Positions 17,841-30,589 are shown, numbered from the stretch's first letter. The stretch is DNA of 64,000 nucleotides from Limanda limanda (GCF_963576545.1 NC_083656.1:4717686-4781685), one strand, 5' to 3'. Notes: generated from the sequence alone by a model not told the origin. A program made the numbers and translations.

Positions 17841-20800
17841 TGGACACTCTGGATCATTGCTGAGCTCCTCAAACTTTTTCTCCATTGTTGTGTCAGGGGA
17901 TCTCTAAGCATGTAAGTGTTAAATCAATGACCTGATTGTAATGTGCAACAAACCCTGCTTTGTTCAATAAATAATGAAATTATATAATAGTTGTCAAGGC
18001 CAATGCCAAAAAACCAACAATGTGCACATGAAAGGAGTCATTAACTGGCTTAAATGGCAGCAAAAGTAAACTATTCCAAGTTTTAGATCCTCATTAGGAG
18101 TCCCCAAGAGTAACAAGGCCTCTAGACTTCAATCACTTGTAACTTGATTTAGATAAGGGATACCTAGGGGTGAGAACTAGTTTACAGGTTCTGATATAAG
18201 TGTCCTAAATATCTATGTTCAGCTACAGGACAGGAGATGGTTGAATCAGAGCAGGCAGTTGGACTTGGAAGCATAACTGTTCTCTGCTGAAAGTTATTAA
18301 CATGAATACTCATCACAATTAGGGAGCTACTGAGAGCTGAAGGAAACTACAGGACTCCTTTCACCTCATGCCTTGCTCACACACCCGTCCCACTACTGGT
18401 CTTCCTCGGTGGGCGGCTGCTGTTGGTGTTTACCGACCTGGCACTTTGCCTCTCGTGGTCATCATGCCTGATGAACTGGGTAATTTACTCCAGAATTGCC
18501 ACCGTGGCTGTATACCTGCCCCGGGCCTCATTCATCATGCTGTAACTGAAGGCCGTGGAGTGTGTACTTGACTTTAACTGCGCTCACCATAAAGTGTGCA
18601 GGTCCGTTTTATAACAGTGGGTTTCATTTTTTATATTTCTTTCCCCCCCTGCTTCACTGGGCATCAGCAATCAAAGCTGGGTTCTAGTTAAACTGTCAGC
18701 CTGGGCAGAAGTAGGAGGAGGTATAGGAGGATGTAACGGCTGGGCTGTGGTGTTGTTTTTGTACGACTGTTGCCCCTTGACCTCCCCCTATACACACACA
18801 CACAAACACACAACCACACCCTGACAACAGCCCTAAGGTCAGCCAGTTTTCTTTTGCTTGATGAGTCATTTACCCTACGTTGTGTTGGTCGCTCTGTGAT
18901 AAAGGGAAATCCGGCAGTTGCTCGACTGACTAAGCAGCTCGGAGTCGACTGGACAGATTTACACCGAGGTCAGACTCCGGCCTGGTTGCAACTCACATCA
19001 GCAGAGACACTTTCTGGGCCTTTCAGCTCTTTCTCCATTACTCCAAGGCAGATATCTCTCCATGAGGATCTATTGTGTGCACTGTACACTCCGAGGGGGG
19101 GGTGGGGTGGGGAGTACGTTTGTGTCATCTCTGACTGTGCTGTTTTTTAAAATATATTGCTATTTCAGTTGGCTCTGGAGGATCCTGCCGCTGCGCAGTG
19201 AGGAAGCTGGCCACCTGCCCAACTCTGAACGCACTGAGGTCATTACAGTTTTTTATTCTGGAAAGCCTGTGTGCTGCAGTGGAGGGGGGAGTAGGCAGTT
19301 ACACTCGTTTGCACTGACTTCAGGCCGTTTCACACGCAGTCCGTTATAAGTGGATAACGTTTTTTCCTCGTCGGTTATTTCATTAGCGTGTGTCTCGGTG
19401 CCAGATTGTGTGGAAGTTTAATGGAGTGTAAATGCGCCACTTGTGTTTTTATTATGAGAGCGAGCGAACAGACCTGTCAACGGCAGTCAAGATGTGATAA
19501 CGTACATTTGCATTCCAGGTTGTTAATGCTTCCCATGCCTCAGGAAATGCCTTAGTAAATGCTTTGTGGCTACTTCAGTAATCCACCCACCTTCGTCCCG
19601 AGCTCCACAGGAGACCAGGAGGGATGATGGGAGGATGTCTTGACATTTGGGTCGACTGCATTGGTTTGGCTCCAATTATATGGATATGTGCAAAAGGTCC
19701 CACAGTCGTCAGGGGTTTGGCTCAGGGAGGAATCAGTTTTTATGAATAATGGTTATTGTGTTTAAGAGGGTTGGTGATAATTGTTGAGGTAGAAAGTTCG
19801 TTTTTTTGGTTGTCACTTCAGAATAAATACATTTTGAGGATATGATTACATCACTTGCAGCATTTCAGTGCTTCCGGATATCTGTCGAAGTATTAATAAC
19901 TTCAAAAGTGAAGGGGTTGTGGTTTTTTCTTCTGCTGTTGATTCTGGACTAACTTTAAGGCTCATGTTGAACTGGAGCTGTTTTTCCTCAGACGATTTTA
20001 CAAGACTCACTCCGCTTGCAAAGAAAACAGAGAAACCCTGCAGAGGATGTTTGAGCTGATCTTTAAACAGACCTTTTATGGGAAAAATATATATTTGAAG
20101 CTAAAACAAGAGAGACAAATTCACCAGAAGTCCTTGAGTCACTATCTATACAACAGGATTTCTATATAAATATATCCAATTCAGTCCTGTGGTTCCTTTT
20201 AAAGGTATTTCCACTTGCAACCCAGAATGTGACATGAGCCGTATGTTCACTCCTGCTCTGTAGAAACTTTCTCTTGTGTCAGAAAGGTCAAGACTCTCCA
20301 TTGTCCTTCAGCCAAACCCTCGCTGCAAATCTTTCAACGGTCAGGGTTCACTTCTCTGTTACTCAAACGGAAACCCCAGGCCCTTTACAATCCCATTTCA
20401 CAACAAACCTATCATGGCTATTCCAAGAAGAAGGGGCCACTCTCTCTTTTCTTTTCTTTTGTGCAACGACCCGCATGCACTTGAAACTCCGTCACCCAGT
20501 TGTGTAGCTGTTTTGGTTACTGGTGTAGCATGGCCAGTTCAACAGGACTGGTTCTCCCTAGTAGTAGCACTCCCAGCTGAAGTCACTTCACTCGCCTGCT
20601 GCCAACACCTTAGACGGTTTGACTCATCGATTCCTTAAACATGTGCCTTGAAGTAACACTTAATACGGCTTGGTTTTGCAGGACATCGCTCTTCCGGCAC
20701 CTGTCACTGTTTGCTTCCTGAGCTGCTTTGTTAAAAGCCGGTAAACCAGTTTTGATAATTATCACGTCGGAAGGTGAAGGCGGTTCCTGTGAAGTTGAAT

Positions 20801-21307
20801 CACATGACATTCTCTCTGATTTCATCTCTATACAAGGACATCGTGATCTATCATAGGGAGACACACCTGGCCTACTTACAGAAAGATGACACAGTCCTTG
20901 ATCACACAGACATGTTTTGAAAGAAGTGTCACAGCTTTGTGGTTTAGACTTATTACTCAAGACCAATGGGAAATTTGGTTTCTTTTTTCGGGCTTAAGGA
21001 CAAATGTTTGAGATAAGTGTTTTTGGAAAGCTGTAGGAAGCTTGAACTGATCAGAGTTGTTCTTATCTTAGGAGAACTTCATGCTGATCCTACAGTAAAT
21101 CATCAATAATCTTAAAACAATAAAATATGAGCCAAGTGATGAACCTGAAATTCTGCTTTCCTAGAAACCTTCCTCTAGCAAATTTTATTCTTATCTCCCT
21201 TTGTGATAAAATGTTTTATAATAGCCGATAATAATCTAGAAATTGTTGTATATCTAAAAAAAATCAACAATATTAAGATAAAATATGTAGCAATTATTCA
21301 ATATGAA
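17841..21307. other. Non-coding DNA between sdk2 and cdc42ep4
   Basis: Both strands were read for exon-like sequence and none is convincing. Open frames at 18.4, 18.8, 20.3 and 20.6 kb have no recognisable domain and are interrupted or lack splice context. Contents are ordinary intergenic or intronic DNA with a G-rich run at 19094-19111. Confidence 0.5.
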
Positions 21308-21400
21308 TGTCAACTTTATTTATTTAGCACATTTAAAACAACTTGGTTCACCAAAGTGCTTTACACAGTAAAAGGAACAGTAAAAAAACCCTATGGAGTT
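21308..21400. mobile_element. Fragment of a dispersed teleost retroposon tail
   Basis: CAACTTTATTTATTTAGCAC followed by ATTTAAAACAA and CACCAAAGTGCTTTACA. The 'TTTATTTATATAGCACATTT ... CAAAGTGCTTTACA' block is a ubiquitous teleost repeat. It is short and degraded, with no coding remnant. Confidence 0.65.
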
Positions 21401-22423
21401 GCATATAATATGTTTAATTGTGTAAATAGAACTTTTCTTTGTTGTACTTTTCTATTAACATCTAACAATAGAGTGCAGTCATTCCTCCATTGCCTGAATC
21501 AGAATGCTGTGGAATACAGTAATTTTTTTATGAATATTAAGTCTCAGCCTCTCACTGAGTCAATATCACTTTAACCAGCAGAACTCTGGTTGCACTATAC
21601 GTTGACTTGACGTCTCCGTGTGTTGACAGCACATATGGTCGGGTGGCGTGCAGCTGGCCGTCCCGGTCCCAGCTCGGCCATGTTTACAGTCCAGCGAGTC
21701 CTCATTATTCTGTGGGACAGAGAAACAGGTGGTTCCTCTCTGGAGCGCACTGAAAAGACAAAGGAGGGCTGTCGGCATAACCGGTGGTCACCTCTGTGCT
21801 CACAAGATGACAAATTCATGCCGGGGGAAACTGGTTCAGGAGACGGGAACGGTCACATGCACTGTCGCTGTCTGGTGATGACCCTGCAGGTTCCCTCATG
21901 AATAAAGAGTCTTTTCTGTGCAAGCCACCAGAGGACGTTTCCAGGTCAGATATCCAGGGCTGTGATGGGATATAGAACCTGGATAGATAAGGATCTCAGG
22001 CCTTTTGTGTTTTTTTGTATTAAACGAATCACTGTAAATGGTGGCTGTCATTCATGTGGGTCACCTTTGAGATCCATCTCCTCTGTGAGTGTGTCCTTGC
22101 GTGCATTTTCCCTATCGTCCTATCTACCCACATGCGTGTTGTGTTGATGTTTGGGTGTGCCAGAAGGGTTTGGTTCTCGTCGGCCTCTGTATCGCTTTGT
22201 TTTTTTTGTTCTTTCTCGTCCATTGTCCTTTGTGAGACATGTGAGCAACTTTGGCTGCCATTAGGGAGCCAACAGGGTGTGTTTGTAAGTGTGTGTGTTT
22301 GTGTGTTTGTTTTTTAAACTGCATGTTAGTGGATTGCGAGCAGAGGACAACTTTTCCTGATGACCCTTGAACCTATGTAAGGCACTTGAACCGGGAGCCG
22401 TTGATAGACTTTACACTTATTGT

Positions 22424-22458
22424 ACACACACACACACACACACACACAGACACACACA
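22424..22458. repeat. (CA)n microsatellite
   Basis: CA tract with one GA interruption. Confidence 0.9.
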
Positions 22459-24011
22459 TGGTTTAGGTGTATATACATATTTGTTAACACTGACTTATCG
22501 GCCTCCCTAATAATTATTTTCCGCTTGCTTGTTTCCAGGAAATCAAAGTTGTCGCTTCACTGCCAAATCAAAGCACCACATGAAGCATATAGGCCGTCTT
22601 TAATAAAAAACAAATCTAAGAAAGATGATACTGACAATACTTCAGAAGTGTCAGGATATGGCTCTATTATCATGTGGCCAACAAATCTTCGGGTTTCAGA
22701 ATAGCCACGTATTACATAATTTATTATTTATCTATTCATAAAGACGTGGCTTTTTTCGTTGTTGCTGCTTTATGATGATCTGTTTTCCATGATTTTGTCT
22801 TTGAGTCCAACATCTGAAGAGCATTCTTTACAGTTGACAAGCTGGAAACAGAGATTGTTTAATATTTTTGGGGTTGTTTTCCAAGTGGTTTTTTGAGTCT
22901 CCGTCTGAAACACTTGGTTTTAGATCCCGTCTCTTTAAAGCCCAGCCTGCTCTGATTGGCCAGCTGACCCACTTTGGTGTGATTGGTCAACTGCTTCAAG
23001 CTTATGTAGGAAAATATGAATGACCACTAGTCATGCATTAGGAAAAGGCACTTCTGTGATGTCATTTGACTTCCCAGTTGCTCCGGATGTATCGGCTGAA
23101 CCACTGAAGGGTTTTCTTTTGGTTAGAGAAGTTCACGCTACCACAGATTTGTGGCCTTTTAGCTTTGCAGAACTTCTATATAACCAACTTGAGGAACTAA
23201 TGTCTCTTTTAGTTGAGCGTGAACTTATCCGCTGTCTGCATCTAGCCAGTATAAGAAGTCGTTGTGTGATTACTCTGATGTCCCTGGAGAGTCACTGAAG
23301 GAAGCTCTAACCAGATCACAGTGGATGTCGGTGAAACAACCGAAGACACAATCACGTTAACGAGGTTCTTCAGGAGCCGGGTACATGCATCAGCTCGTCA
23401 ACTTCAAGTTCTACTGTCGGGCTGGAGCGGCCATGTTTGATCATCGCTCTGTGTTCCCTTCAGTCAGCTACTGTTTTGTTGTGTGTCACCGAAACTGAAC
23501 ACCGGGGGGATGAAGCTGTTCGGTGTGACGACTTCAGCCGGGAGTTTGCTGATAAAACATATTTTTCTAAGTCCAGGAGCAGTTGAGATGTTGCAGAAAC
23601 CGGTCACTTATCCTTCTGTCACACTGAGAAGCCTCCTGCTGATTTTACCAACGTTTGTGTGACTGTGTGTGTGTGGGTTGGAGTGTGTTTAGACTTTGTC
23701 ACACTGGCATCGGCTCACAACTTTGGTAATTTGGCATATTTCCTCTCTCCAAGGTCAGTGCAGGCTAACTGTCCCGGCGGCTCCTGTAACAGGACCTTCT
23801 GTTTTCCCCCTTATTGTTTTTATTTTGGTTCAATCCTCGGTAGAATTTTTCTGCCTTGTTCCGTCGTCCAGCAGCTCTTGGACGGTTGATTAAACCACTT
23901 GGCTCCCATCCGGCCCTCTGGTACCAGGCGTGACGGCTGCCTGCTTGTGAGAGACTGATGGGTCGGGGGGATTTCAGTGATTAATTAGACGTGCACTCTC
24001 ATGTACACGCC

Positions 24012-24037
24012 CACACACACACACACACACACACACA
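24012..24037. repeat. (CA)13 microsatellite
   Basis: Uninterrupted CA tract. Confidence 0.9.
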
Positions 24038-26269
24038 GGACAGTACAATCCCTCCACTGTAGGCGTGATAGGGGTCGGGGTACATTTCATTTCATGCAGG
24101 ACACGGTGAAAGAACGTCTGTCACTGTGCTGGCATGACCAACTTGTGATCCAACCCCCTCCGCTGCCCCTCCGAGGGCGTGTTTCTCTTTAGTGCCTCCA
24201 TCTGTGCCTCTCCTTTTTTGCAGAAGTCCCCGCGGTGATGTTACTCGTGAAAGGCCGTGCCCCCCCCCCCCTCCTCACATGTCTTTACCCAGGGTATTAC
24301 TCATGCAATGGTGAGGAGGAGCTTTTTCCAAAACAAACTCTCAGGCGACTTGTTTTTGGGCTTATTTCATAATCAAGAGACATGTTCATTATCTGTGTGT
24401 TTGGTGTTTTTGGCCGGGCTTCCCTCTCATCCCTCTCTGGCTAGTATCTGACAAAACACTTTGTCCAGCCATGCAGGAGCAGCAGCTTTAGACGAGGCCA
24501 CTTTGACTGGAAACAGAACGCGTTTTGGAAGCTTGTGTTCTGTTTCTGCACGTCAGGATTTGGACAGATTAAAACCAAAACGCTCGACCGGGTCACGTGA
24601 GGATCCTGAACCGGGGTCGTAACAGCAGCTTCTGCAACACATCGACGGGAATAGAAGGTGGATACTCTGAGTCACACCGGGGAGAAAGGGGAGGTGATGG
24701 CTGGTGGGTGTCGGCTGGATTTTGTGATTTCAGATCCAGGGTGTTTGCTGCCCTGAGCTCCTGCCACACATCGAGAGGGCTGGTCCAGGCCTGCTGGTTT
24801 TATTTGCTAACGCTGAACACGCTGCCCTTAATCCTCCAGTGGGTTTGTTTCTGTGTGTGTGGCCCTGGGGCCCTGGAGGTTGATACACTAAACTTTACAA
24901 ACACACATACACACAGAGGGACTGTAGTACTTGGGTCCTGCTGATGTGGGTTTATTTCCCCTACTCAGCTGTTTGAACTTGTCCAAAGCCGTTTTTTATG
25001 AACATGAGTTTTCAGTTTGAAAGTACGGTGCACAACCTGAATCTTGTGCATGTTTCTGGTTTGTTGAAACTGTTTTATCTCTAACATCTTAAAATCTAAA
25101 TATGCTAAACCTTCCCATATTTGAATATTTGCACGGCCGCTGAAATTCTCTTAAAATACACTTTTGCATGGCGTCTTGATACCAGCGTCTGTCTGTGCTG
25201 CCTCATTAGAACCTGTTTGAAAAGCGTACTTTTCAGGACACAAGCTTGGCAGCTTCTGTAATTCCTAAATGCTGTAGGGAGCAGAGATTAATTGAATAGT
25301 GCCCGTGTGGCATGTGAGGACAAGCCCAGTGACAGCACCTCCTGCTAATTATGGTTTTAATACAGGCCCGGAGGAGATTTAATCTGAAACGAATAATGGC
25401 TCTCACCAAAAAAACAACATAATCCTTTTTAAAAACTAAAAAACATGCATTTTCTAAACTTGATATAGTTCCTTGAGGAATGATTGTGAGTTTTAGAAGG
25501 ACGTCATGGTTGAATTTCATGCTGATGTTCTTGATTCTTGTTTTAGTCCTGTGTCTCTGTCTTTCTTTATCTTTGATTGTTGCACGAACAAAGACTAAAT
25601 AAGCTCCACATGGTCACTACCTGTCAAAAGCTCCACAAGAGACCTGTTTAATGAGCTTAGCTGATTCATTCATTAGCAAAGCTGACCTGGTCTCGCTGGT
25701 GATGACGGCACCACTTCACTAGAAGGCTCCGGCAAGGAAACGTCTCCGGAAAATGTCTGAAGCGATTGAGACATTTGAGTTCGCTGGAAAATATCAGAAA
25801 AATGTCCGGCCTTTGGTTTGCATGACTGGAAACACTCGAGCGTTTCACTTGTGTGAAATTCCTCAGGTGTGTTCCTTGACACATGGGCGGCGAGGCCGAG
25901 CGCCGTATCTCTCCTAACATCCACATCCCTGCGTCAGTTTCTGCTGAGGATACTTCTGCGGTTTGTCATGGAGGTTGAGCCTCGGAGCTATGCGAGCAGA
26001 TATGAAGTTGAACGGGACGAACCGGTTCCTGCTGTCGCAGACGGAAATAAGGTAGAAGATTAACTGCTCCGCGTTATTGTTGCTTGGGAACGGATCTGTG
26101 CGCTGTTATGAAAGTGTAATGTTACTGTAAGAGCCACACATTCCCAGACCTTCAGACAGGAGTGTTTCAGGTGAGAGTGAAGCAAGGCTGAGTTATTGTG
26201 TATGAACGACTCGGTGAGTTAAGGACAGTGTGTTGGACTGGAGGGAACTTTCAGACACTTGAGCTGCTT

Positions 26270-26605
26270 TCACACACGCACTGGACTCTGAGGATCCTCT
26301 GTGTTTTCTCAGAAGGGGTCCGAGTGAGACCTCCGCAGTTTCTACCGACTCTATCCCCCTGACCTAGTATAACGTTCGTAGAAATCTTCGTCTCTCTCTC
26401 CTACATGTTTTTCACCAGGAGTTATTTGTTGTCGTCTGTTGGAAGCGTCATCTCCCCCCCCGGCGCTGACTCCCTCCCTGTGAATCCTGCAGGGGATTCC
26501 CAGAAACTGCAGAGATTCTCTCAGTATGACATTTTGCGTTCACACATTTCGACCCCTTCTTTGAAAATACAGAGGATCTGTGTAGTTCAGTGCATGTCAA
26601 ATGGA
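26270..26605. mobile_element. Non-coding element with long terminal inverted repeats
   Basis: The left part, with GCACTGGACTCTGAGGATCC then TCTGTGTTTTCTCAGAAGGG, is mirrored on the right. There the segment read on the opposite strand gives TGCACTGAACTACACAGATCC, TCTGTATTTTCAAAGAAGGG. The inner part, with GGAATCCC and CAGTTTCT words, is also partly mirrored. No ORF or clear target duplication is seen. Its right half forms part of the tandem units that follow, so it may have seeded them. Confidence 0.5.
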
Positions 26606-28012
26606 CAACTACCACAATAAATCATGGTGGTGCTGGGTAGCCAATAGTTAAAGAGAGAGACAAGCATAGGACACAAGGAAGACATTTTAACAGTTGGTGT
26701 AACAGTTTGACGAGAGACTTTACTCGACTCCTTAAGAGGTTTATTATCAAAATGTTTTGCAACGTCGCCATATTTGTTGTAGTCAGAAACACTCGACTCA
26801 GTGCTGCCCTCTAGATGATGAAGGACACGTGGGTATGAACGTTTAAACACTTATAATGGATCTATTTTCATTCGTAAAGGCAGCATAAATACACCTTGAA
26901 GCTGTTTTCCCTCTGTGCTTCTGCGATGGACTGGGGCAAAGAGATCTCATGACGATGCCCTGACCTAGTATAACATTCGTAGAAAACTTTGTCTCTCTCT
27001 TGTCGTCTGTTGGAAGCGTCATCAGCAGGGGATTCCCAGAAACTGCAGAAGCTCTCACTATGACATTTTGCGTTCACACATGCGACCCCTTCTGAGAAAA
27101 TACATAAGATCTCTGTAGTTCAGTGCACGTCACATGGACAACTACCACAATAAATCATTGTGGGGTTTGGTAGCCGATAGTTAAAAGAGAGAGACGAGCA
27201 TAGGACACAAGGAAGACACTTTAACAGTTGGTGGAAGGGATTGACGAGAGACTTTACTTGACTCCTTAAGAGGTTTATTATCACGATCTCCTGCAACGTC
27301 GCCATATTTGTAGTCAGAAACACTCGACTCAGTGCTGCCCTCTAGATGATAAAGGACACGTGGTCATGAACATTTAACACTTATAATGGATCTATTTTCA
27401 TACGTAAAGGCAGCAGAAATACACCTTGAAGCTGTTTTCCCTCTGTGTTGCTGCGATGGACTGGGGCAAAGAGATCTCATGACGATGCCCTGACCTAGTA
27501 TAACATTCGTAGAAAACTTTGTCTCTCTCTTGTCGTCTGTTGGAAGCGTCATCAGCAGGGGATTCCCAGAAACTGCAGAAGCTCTCCCTATGACATTTTG
27601 CGTTCACACATGCGACCCCTTCTGAGAAAATACACAAGATCTCTGTAGTTCAGTGCATGTTGAAGGGACAACTACCACAATAAATCATGGTGGTGCTGGG
27701 TAGCCAATAGTTAAAGAGAGAGACAAGCATAGGACACAAGGAAGACATTTTAACAGTTGGTGTAACAGTTTGACGAGAGACTTTACTCGACTCCTCAAGT
27801 GGTTTATTATTACGAATGCCATATGTGTTGTTGTCAGAAACACTCGACTCAGTGCTGCCCTCTAGATGATAAAGGACACGTGGGTATGAACGTTTAAACA
27901 CTTATAATGGATCTATTTTCATACGTAAAGGCAGCATAAATACACCTTGAAGCTGTTTTCCCTCTGTGCTTCTGCGGTGGACTGGGGCAAAGAGATCTCA
28001 TGACGATACTCA
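26586..28012. repeat. Tandem array, about 2.7 units of roughly 530 bp
   Basis: The start TTCAGTGCA(T/C)GTC recurs at 26586, 27119 and 27649, giving periods of 533 and 530 bp. Units share GGACAACTACCACAATAAAT, GGACACAAGGAAGACA, AGTGCTGCCCTCTAGATGAT, CTTATAATGGATCTATTTTC and GACCTAGTATAACATTCGTAG. The last unit stops after GATCTCATGACGAT. Unit 3 lacks a short block (TCxxCTGCAACGTCG) present in units 1 and 2. A partial, more divergent unit precedes the array at 26359-26585. High similarity between units points to recent amplification. Confidence 0.93.
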
Positions 28013-28139
28013 GGGGAAGAGTATCATATTATTTCAGTGTTTTTTAAACCACCCGCCCCCTCACCCCCCCGTGGGAATCAGATCTTTTTCCGCCTTCAGC
28101 TCGCGGGCCCTCGCAAATTAAGTTTGCCGACCTTTTTTG
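28013..28139. other. Non-coding spacer
   Basis: No feature is seen apart from a C-rich run near 28050-28070. Confidence 0.5.
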
Positions 28140-28600
28140 TCAGAGTTTAGAACTTTCCATTCTTATGCAGGCCCATTGATTAATTGATTAGCAGTGTCAT
28201 AGATCCCCGCTGGGTAACTCGTATATATTCATTTGCATATCAATGTTGCTGACAATGGGAGTGAACAATGGAGGAGCTTCAGGCTGGTTCAAGGTTAAAC
28301 AAAGCAGGACTTTTCTTCCTGCTCACACAGCAGAGTCTCTGTGTTCAACGTGAGGACTTTAAAATGGACGACTGGGGACTTTCACCGTGACAAGCCAAGA
28401 GTTTTATGTCGTGAAATATGCAAACTCGACTTTCCTGTCAAACTATTGTTCACACGCACCCTTTTTACCAAATTTACATTTTATTCTGTAGATATCAAAT
28501 GAACCTGCCAGGCAGTAATTACACTCTCTCATTCTAAGTTTACCCGGCTCTGTGTAATTTGCATAGCAGCAATCCACCTTGTTAATAAATTATAGACTCT
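28140..28600. promoter_or_regulatory. Candidate POU/SOX-type enhancer sequence
   Basis: Unique-looking AT-rich DNA contains an octamer (ATTTGCAT at 28231-28238) followed by ATCAATG, then ACAATGGG (from 28253) and GAACAATGG (28263-28271). A second TAATTTGCATAG lies near 28556, followed by CCTTGTTAATAAATT. Octamers next to SOX-like cores are typical of neural enhancers. Function is inferred from motifs only. Confidence 0.3.
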
Positions 28601-28769
28601 TTTTCTGTCTCTGTTTTAAAAAATTTAAATGCAGCCAAAAATAAAAAAGCCAGAACCTCTTGCAGTCTGATGGTTCGACTTGGCAGCAGGCGAGCTGTGA
28701 TTGGACGGGACGTACCAAAGCCTCTTTGCTCTGTTCATTGAGTAGAAGGAGACAAAGTGGAATGGGATC

Positions 28770-29040
28770 GCCGAGGACTGTGAGGCGCCGGTGATCCGCG
28801 GGATTACACGAGCGAGCCTGAACGCTGATGAGCGCGCCCGGTTGTTATGTCACCCCGCCCGCATCGGGTCTTCCGGCGAACATGAGATGCTCTTAATCAT
28901 TCACGGCCCTGTCACCGCTCGTCTCAGTTTGAGCCGGAGTCATGTGGCACGCCGAGCGCCCGGTTACATAAAGGCTTCGTCACCGGCTGGCACGGTGACC
29001 GAGGCGAAACAAGGGAGACGATGCTTCACCTCGCCGGGTG
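28770..29040. promoter_or_regulatory. CpG-rich island-like segment
   Basis: CpG dinucleotides are frequent compared with neighbours (for example GGCGCCGGTGATCCGCGG and GAGCGCGCCCGG). No ORF of recognised type and no clear donor was found. It could be an unmethylated promoter or enhancer island for cdc42ep4 about 4.4 kb downstream, or simply GC-rich DNA. Confidence 0.3.
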
Positions 29041-29292
29041 TGCTTACTGCTCCAACACAAACAGGTTACATGTTGTGTTGCTCGCTGTGGTCACGGTTGT
29101 GTGACCTGTTTGTCTGTGCAGCCCAGCGACCCTGTAAACAATGTTGCTGAGGAGGCATTTTTGCAGCGAGCTGAACTGGGAGGATGAGAACTGTGTGGGT
29201 GCAACAGGCCAGACTGGAAACACTGGTCATCATGAGGACTTGGGCAGAGTTTACAACCCAGGGACAGAGAGGAGATCTCTATTTGTAAACAC

Positions 29293-30065
29293 ACTTAAGT
29301 GAAAGAACTTGCATTTATTCATAATAAGTCATCCTGTACATTATCCTTCAAAATCTGGTCAAGTGTTGAATTGAAAAGATAAAAACAGCAGAAGCTTGAG
29401 TAGATGTTAGTGCTTCTTATTGATTTGGTGGAACATGGTTCGATTCTCCTTGTTTCTTCCTTATGTGAAAGAGTTTTTTATCTTTATTAACATATTTTTA
29501 ATCCTGAACATTTAACAACTTTAAAGCACTTAAGTGAAAGAACTTGCATTTATTCATTATAACTCATCCTGTACATTATCCTTCTTACAATTACAAAAAG
29601 CTTGAGTAGATGTTAGTGCTTCTCATTGATTTGGTAGAACATGGTTCGATTCTCCTTGTTTCTTCCTTATGTGAAAGAGTTTTTTATCTTTATTAACATA
29701 TTTTTAATCCTGAACATTTAACAACTTTAAAGCACTTAAGTGAAAGAACTTGCATTTATTCATAATAACTCATCCTGTACATTATCCTTCTTACAATTAC
29801 AAAAAGCTTGAGTAGATGTTAGTGCTTCTTATTGATTTGGTAGAACATGGTTCGATTCTCCTTGTTTCTTCCTTATGTGAAAGAGTTTTTTTCTTTATTA
29901 ACATATTTTCCTGTACATTATCCTTCAAAATCTGGTCAAGTGTTGAATTGAAAAGATAAAAACAGCAGATGCTTGAGTAGATGTTAGCGCTTCTTATTTA
30001 TTTGTGTGGAACATGGTTCGATTTTCCTTCTTTCTTCCTTATGTGAAAGAGCTTTTATCAATATT
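29293..30065. repeat. Tandem array of shrinking units (235, 206 and about 176 bp, plus a partial)
   Basis: ACTTAAGTGAAAGAACTTGC opens units at 29293, 29528 and 29734, and a partial unit starts at about 29910 with CCTGTACATTATCC. All share GCTTGAGTAGATGTTAGTGC, ACATGGTTCGATTCTCCTTG and TTATGTGAAAGAG. Length differences come from deletion of AAAATCTGGTCAAGTGTTGA... in units 2 and 3 and loss of the tail in the last units. It is non-coding. The recurring GGTTCGATTCT looks like a tRNA B-box, but no tRNA can be folded. Confidence 0.93.
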
Positions 30066-30589
30066 AACATTAACTCTAAGGCTTTTTTCTAAATAATCCC
30101 TAAAACTGTATTTTTCTGAAACAGCACAATTCAAGTGACACTTCCATTCTCCATGATTTATCTCTTTTAAAAGTACTGAAAGGCTAGAGCTGAGTATGAC
30201 AGGACTGCCTGCAGGTCATACTTCATCTTTTGTCATGCCCACAATAATGGGGTCCTGATGATCCTTGGGGGGTTGGAGGGGTTTGAAACTATTCCTCATC
30301 AAACACCGAGGGGCCCCTGCAGACATAAAATGGGCCATTTCCTAGAAAATGACTTAAGGTGTGAGGTTTGCACCTTTTGATATCCGAGCACCCACTGACA
30401 TCTTTTATACCGAGGTTGAATGTCTTGGAGTGACACGTTACATCAAAAGCATTCCCCCCCCCCAGCCGTAGGGCACTGTCTCAATTGTCTCCTGGCCCGG
30501 CATGTGACCACCAGGAAGGGTTAATCCATCTGAATGAGCGGATCTCTCCATGTAGGGGGGGGGGGGGAAATCTCTCTCTCTCTCCGTGT
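30066..30589. other. Non-coding DNA upstream of cdc42ep4
   Basis: No gene. It contains C and G homopolymer runs (about 30453-30464 and 30556-30567) and a short (TC)n stretch. Confidence 0.5.

Larger units (their letters stand above)
21401..26255. other. Non-coding DNA between sdk2 and cdc42ep4
   Basis: No gene is supported. The strip at about 22920-23000 (CTCTTTAAAGCCCAGCCTGC, CTCTGATTGGCCAGCTGACC) resembles a known fish dispersed repeat. Microsatellites at 22424 and 24012 are listed separately. The region near 25.7-25.9 kb, with repeated CTCCGG and AAAATGTCCGG words, is reminiscent of the TIR element described at 26270 but too worn to delimit. Confidence 0.45.

Noticed and set aside
21203..21574. 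123-codon + strand frame
   Set aside because: It spans a dispersed 'TTTATTTAGCACATTT...AAAGTGCTTTACA' repeat and is AT-rich, with no protein similarity that I can see.
29433..29872. Recurring GGTTCGATTCTCC resembling a tRNA T-arm/B-box
   Set aside because: No matching acceptor stem, anticodon arm or A-box at the right distance in any unit. It is part of a non-coding tandem repeat.
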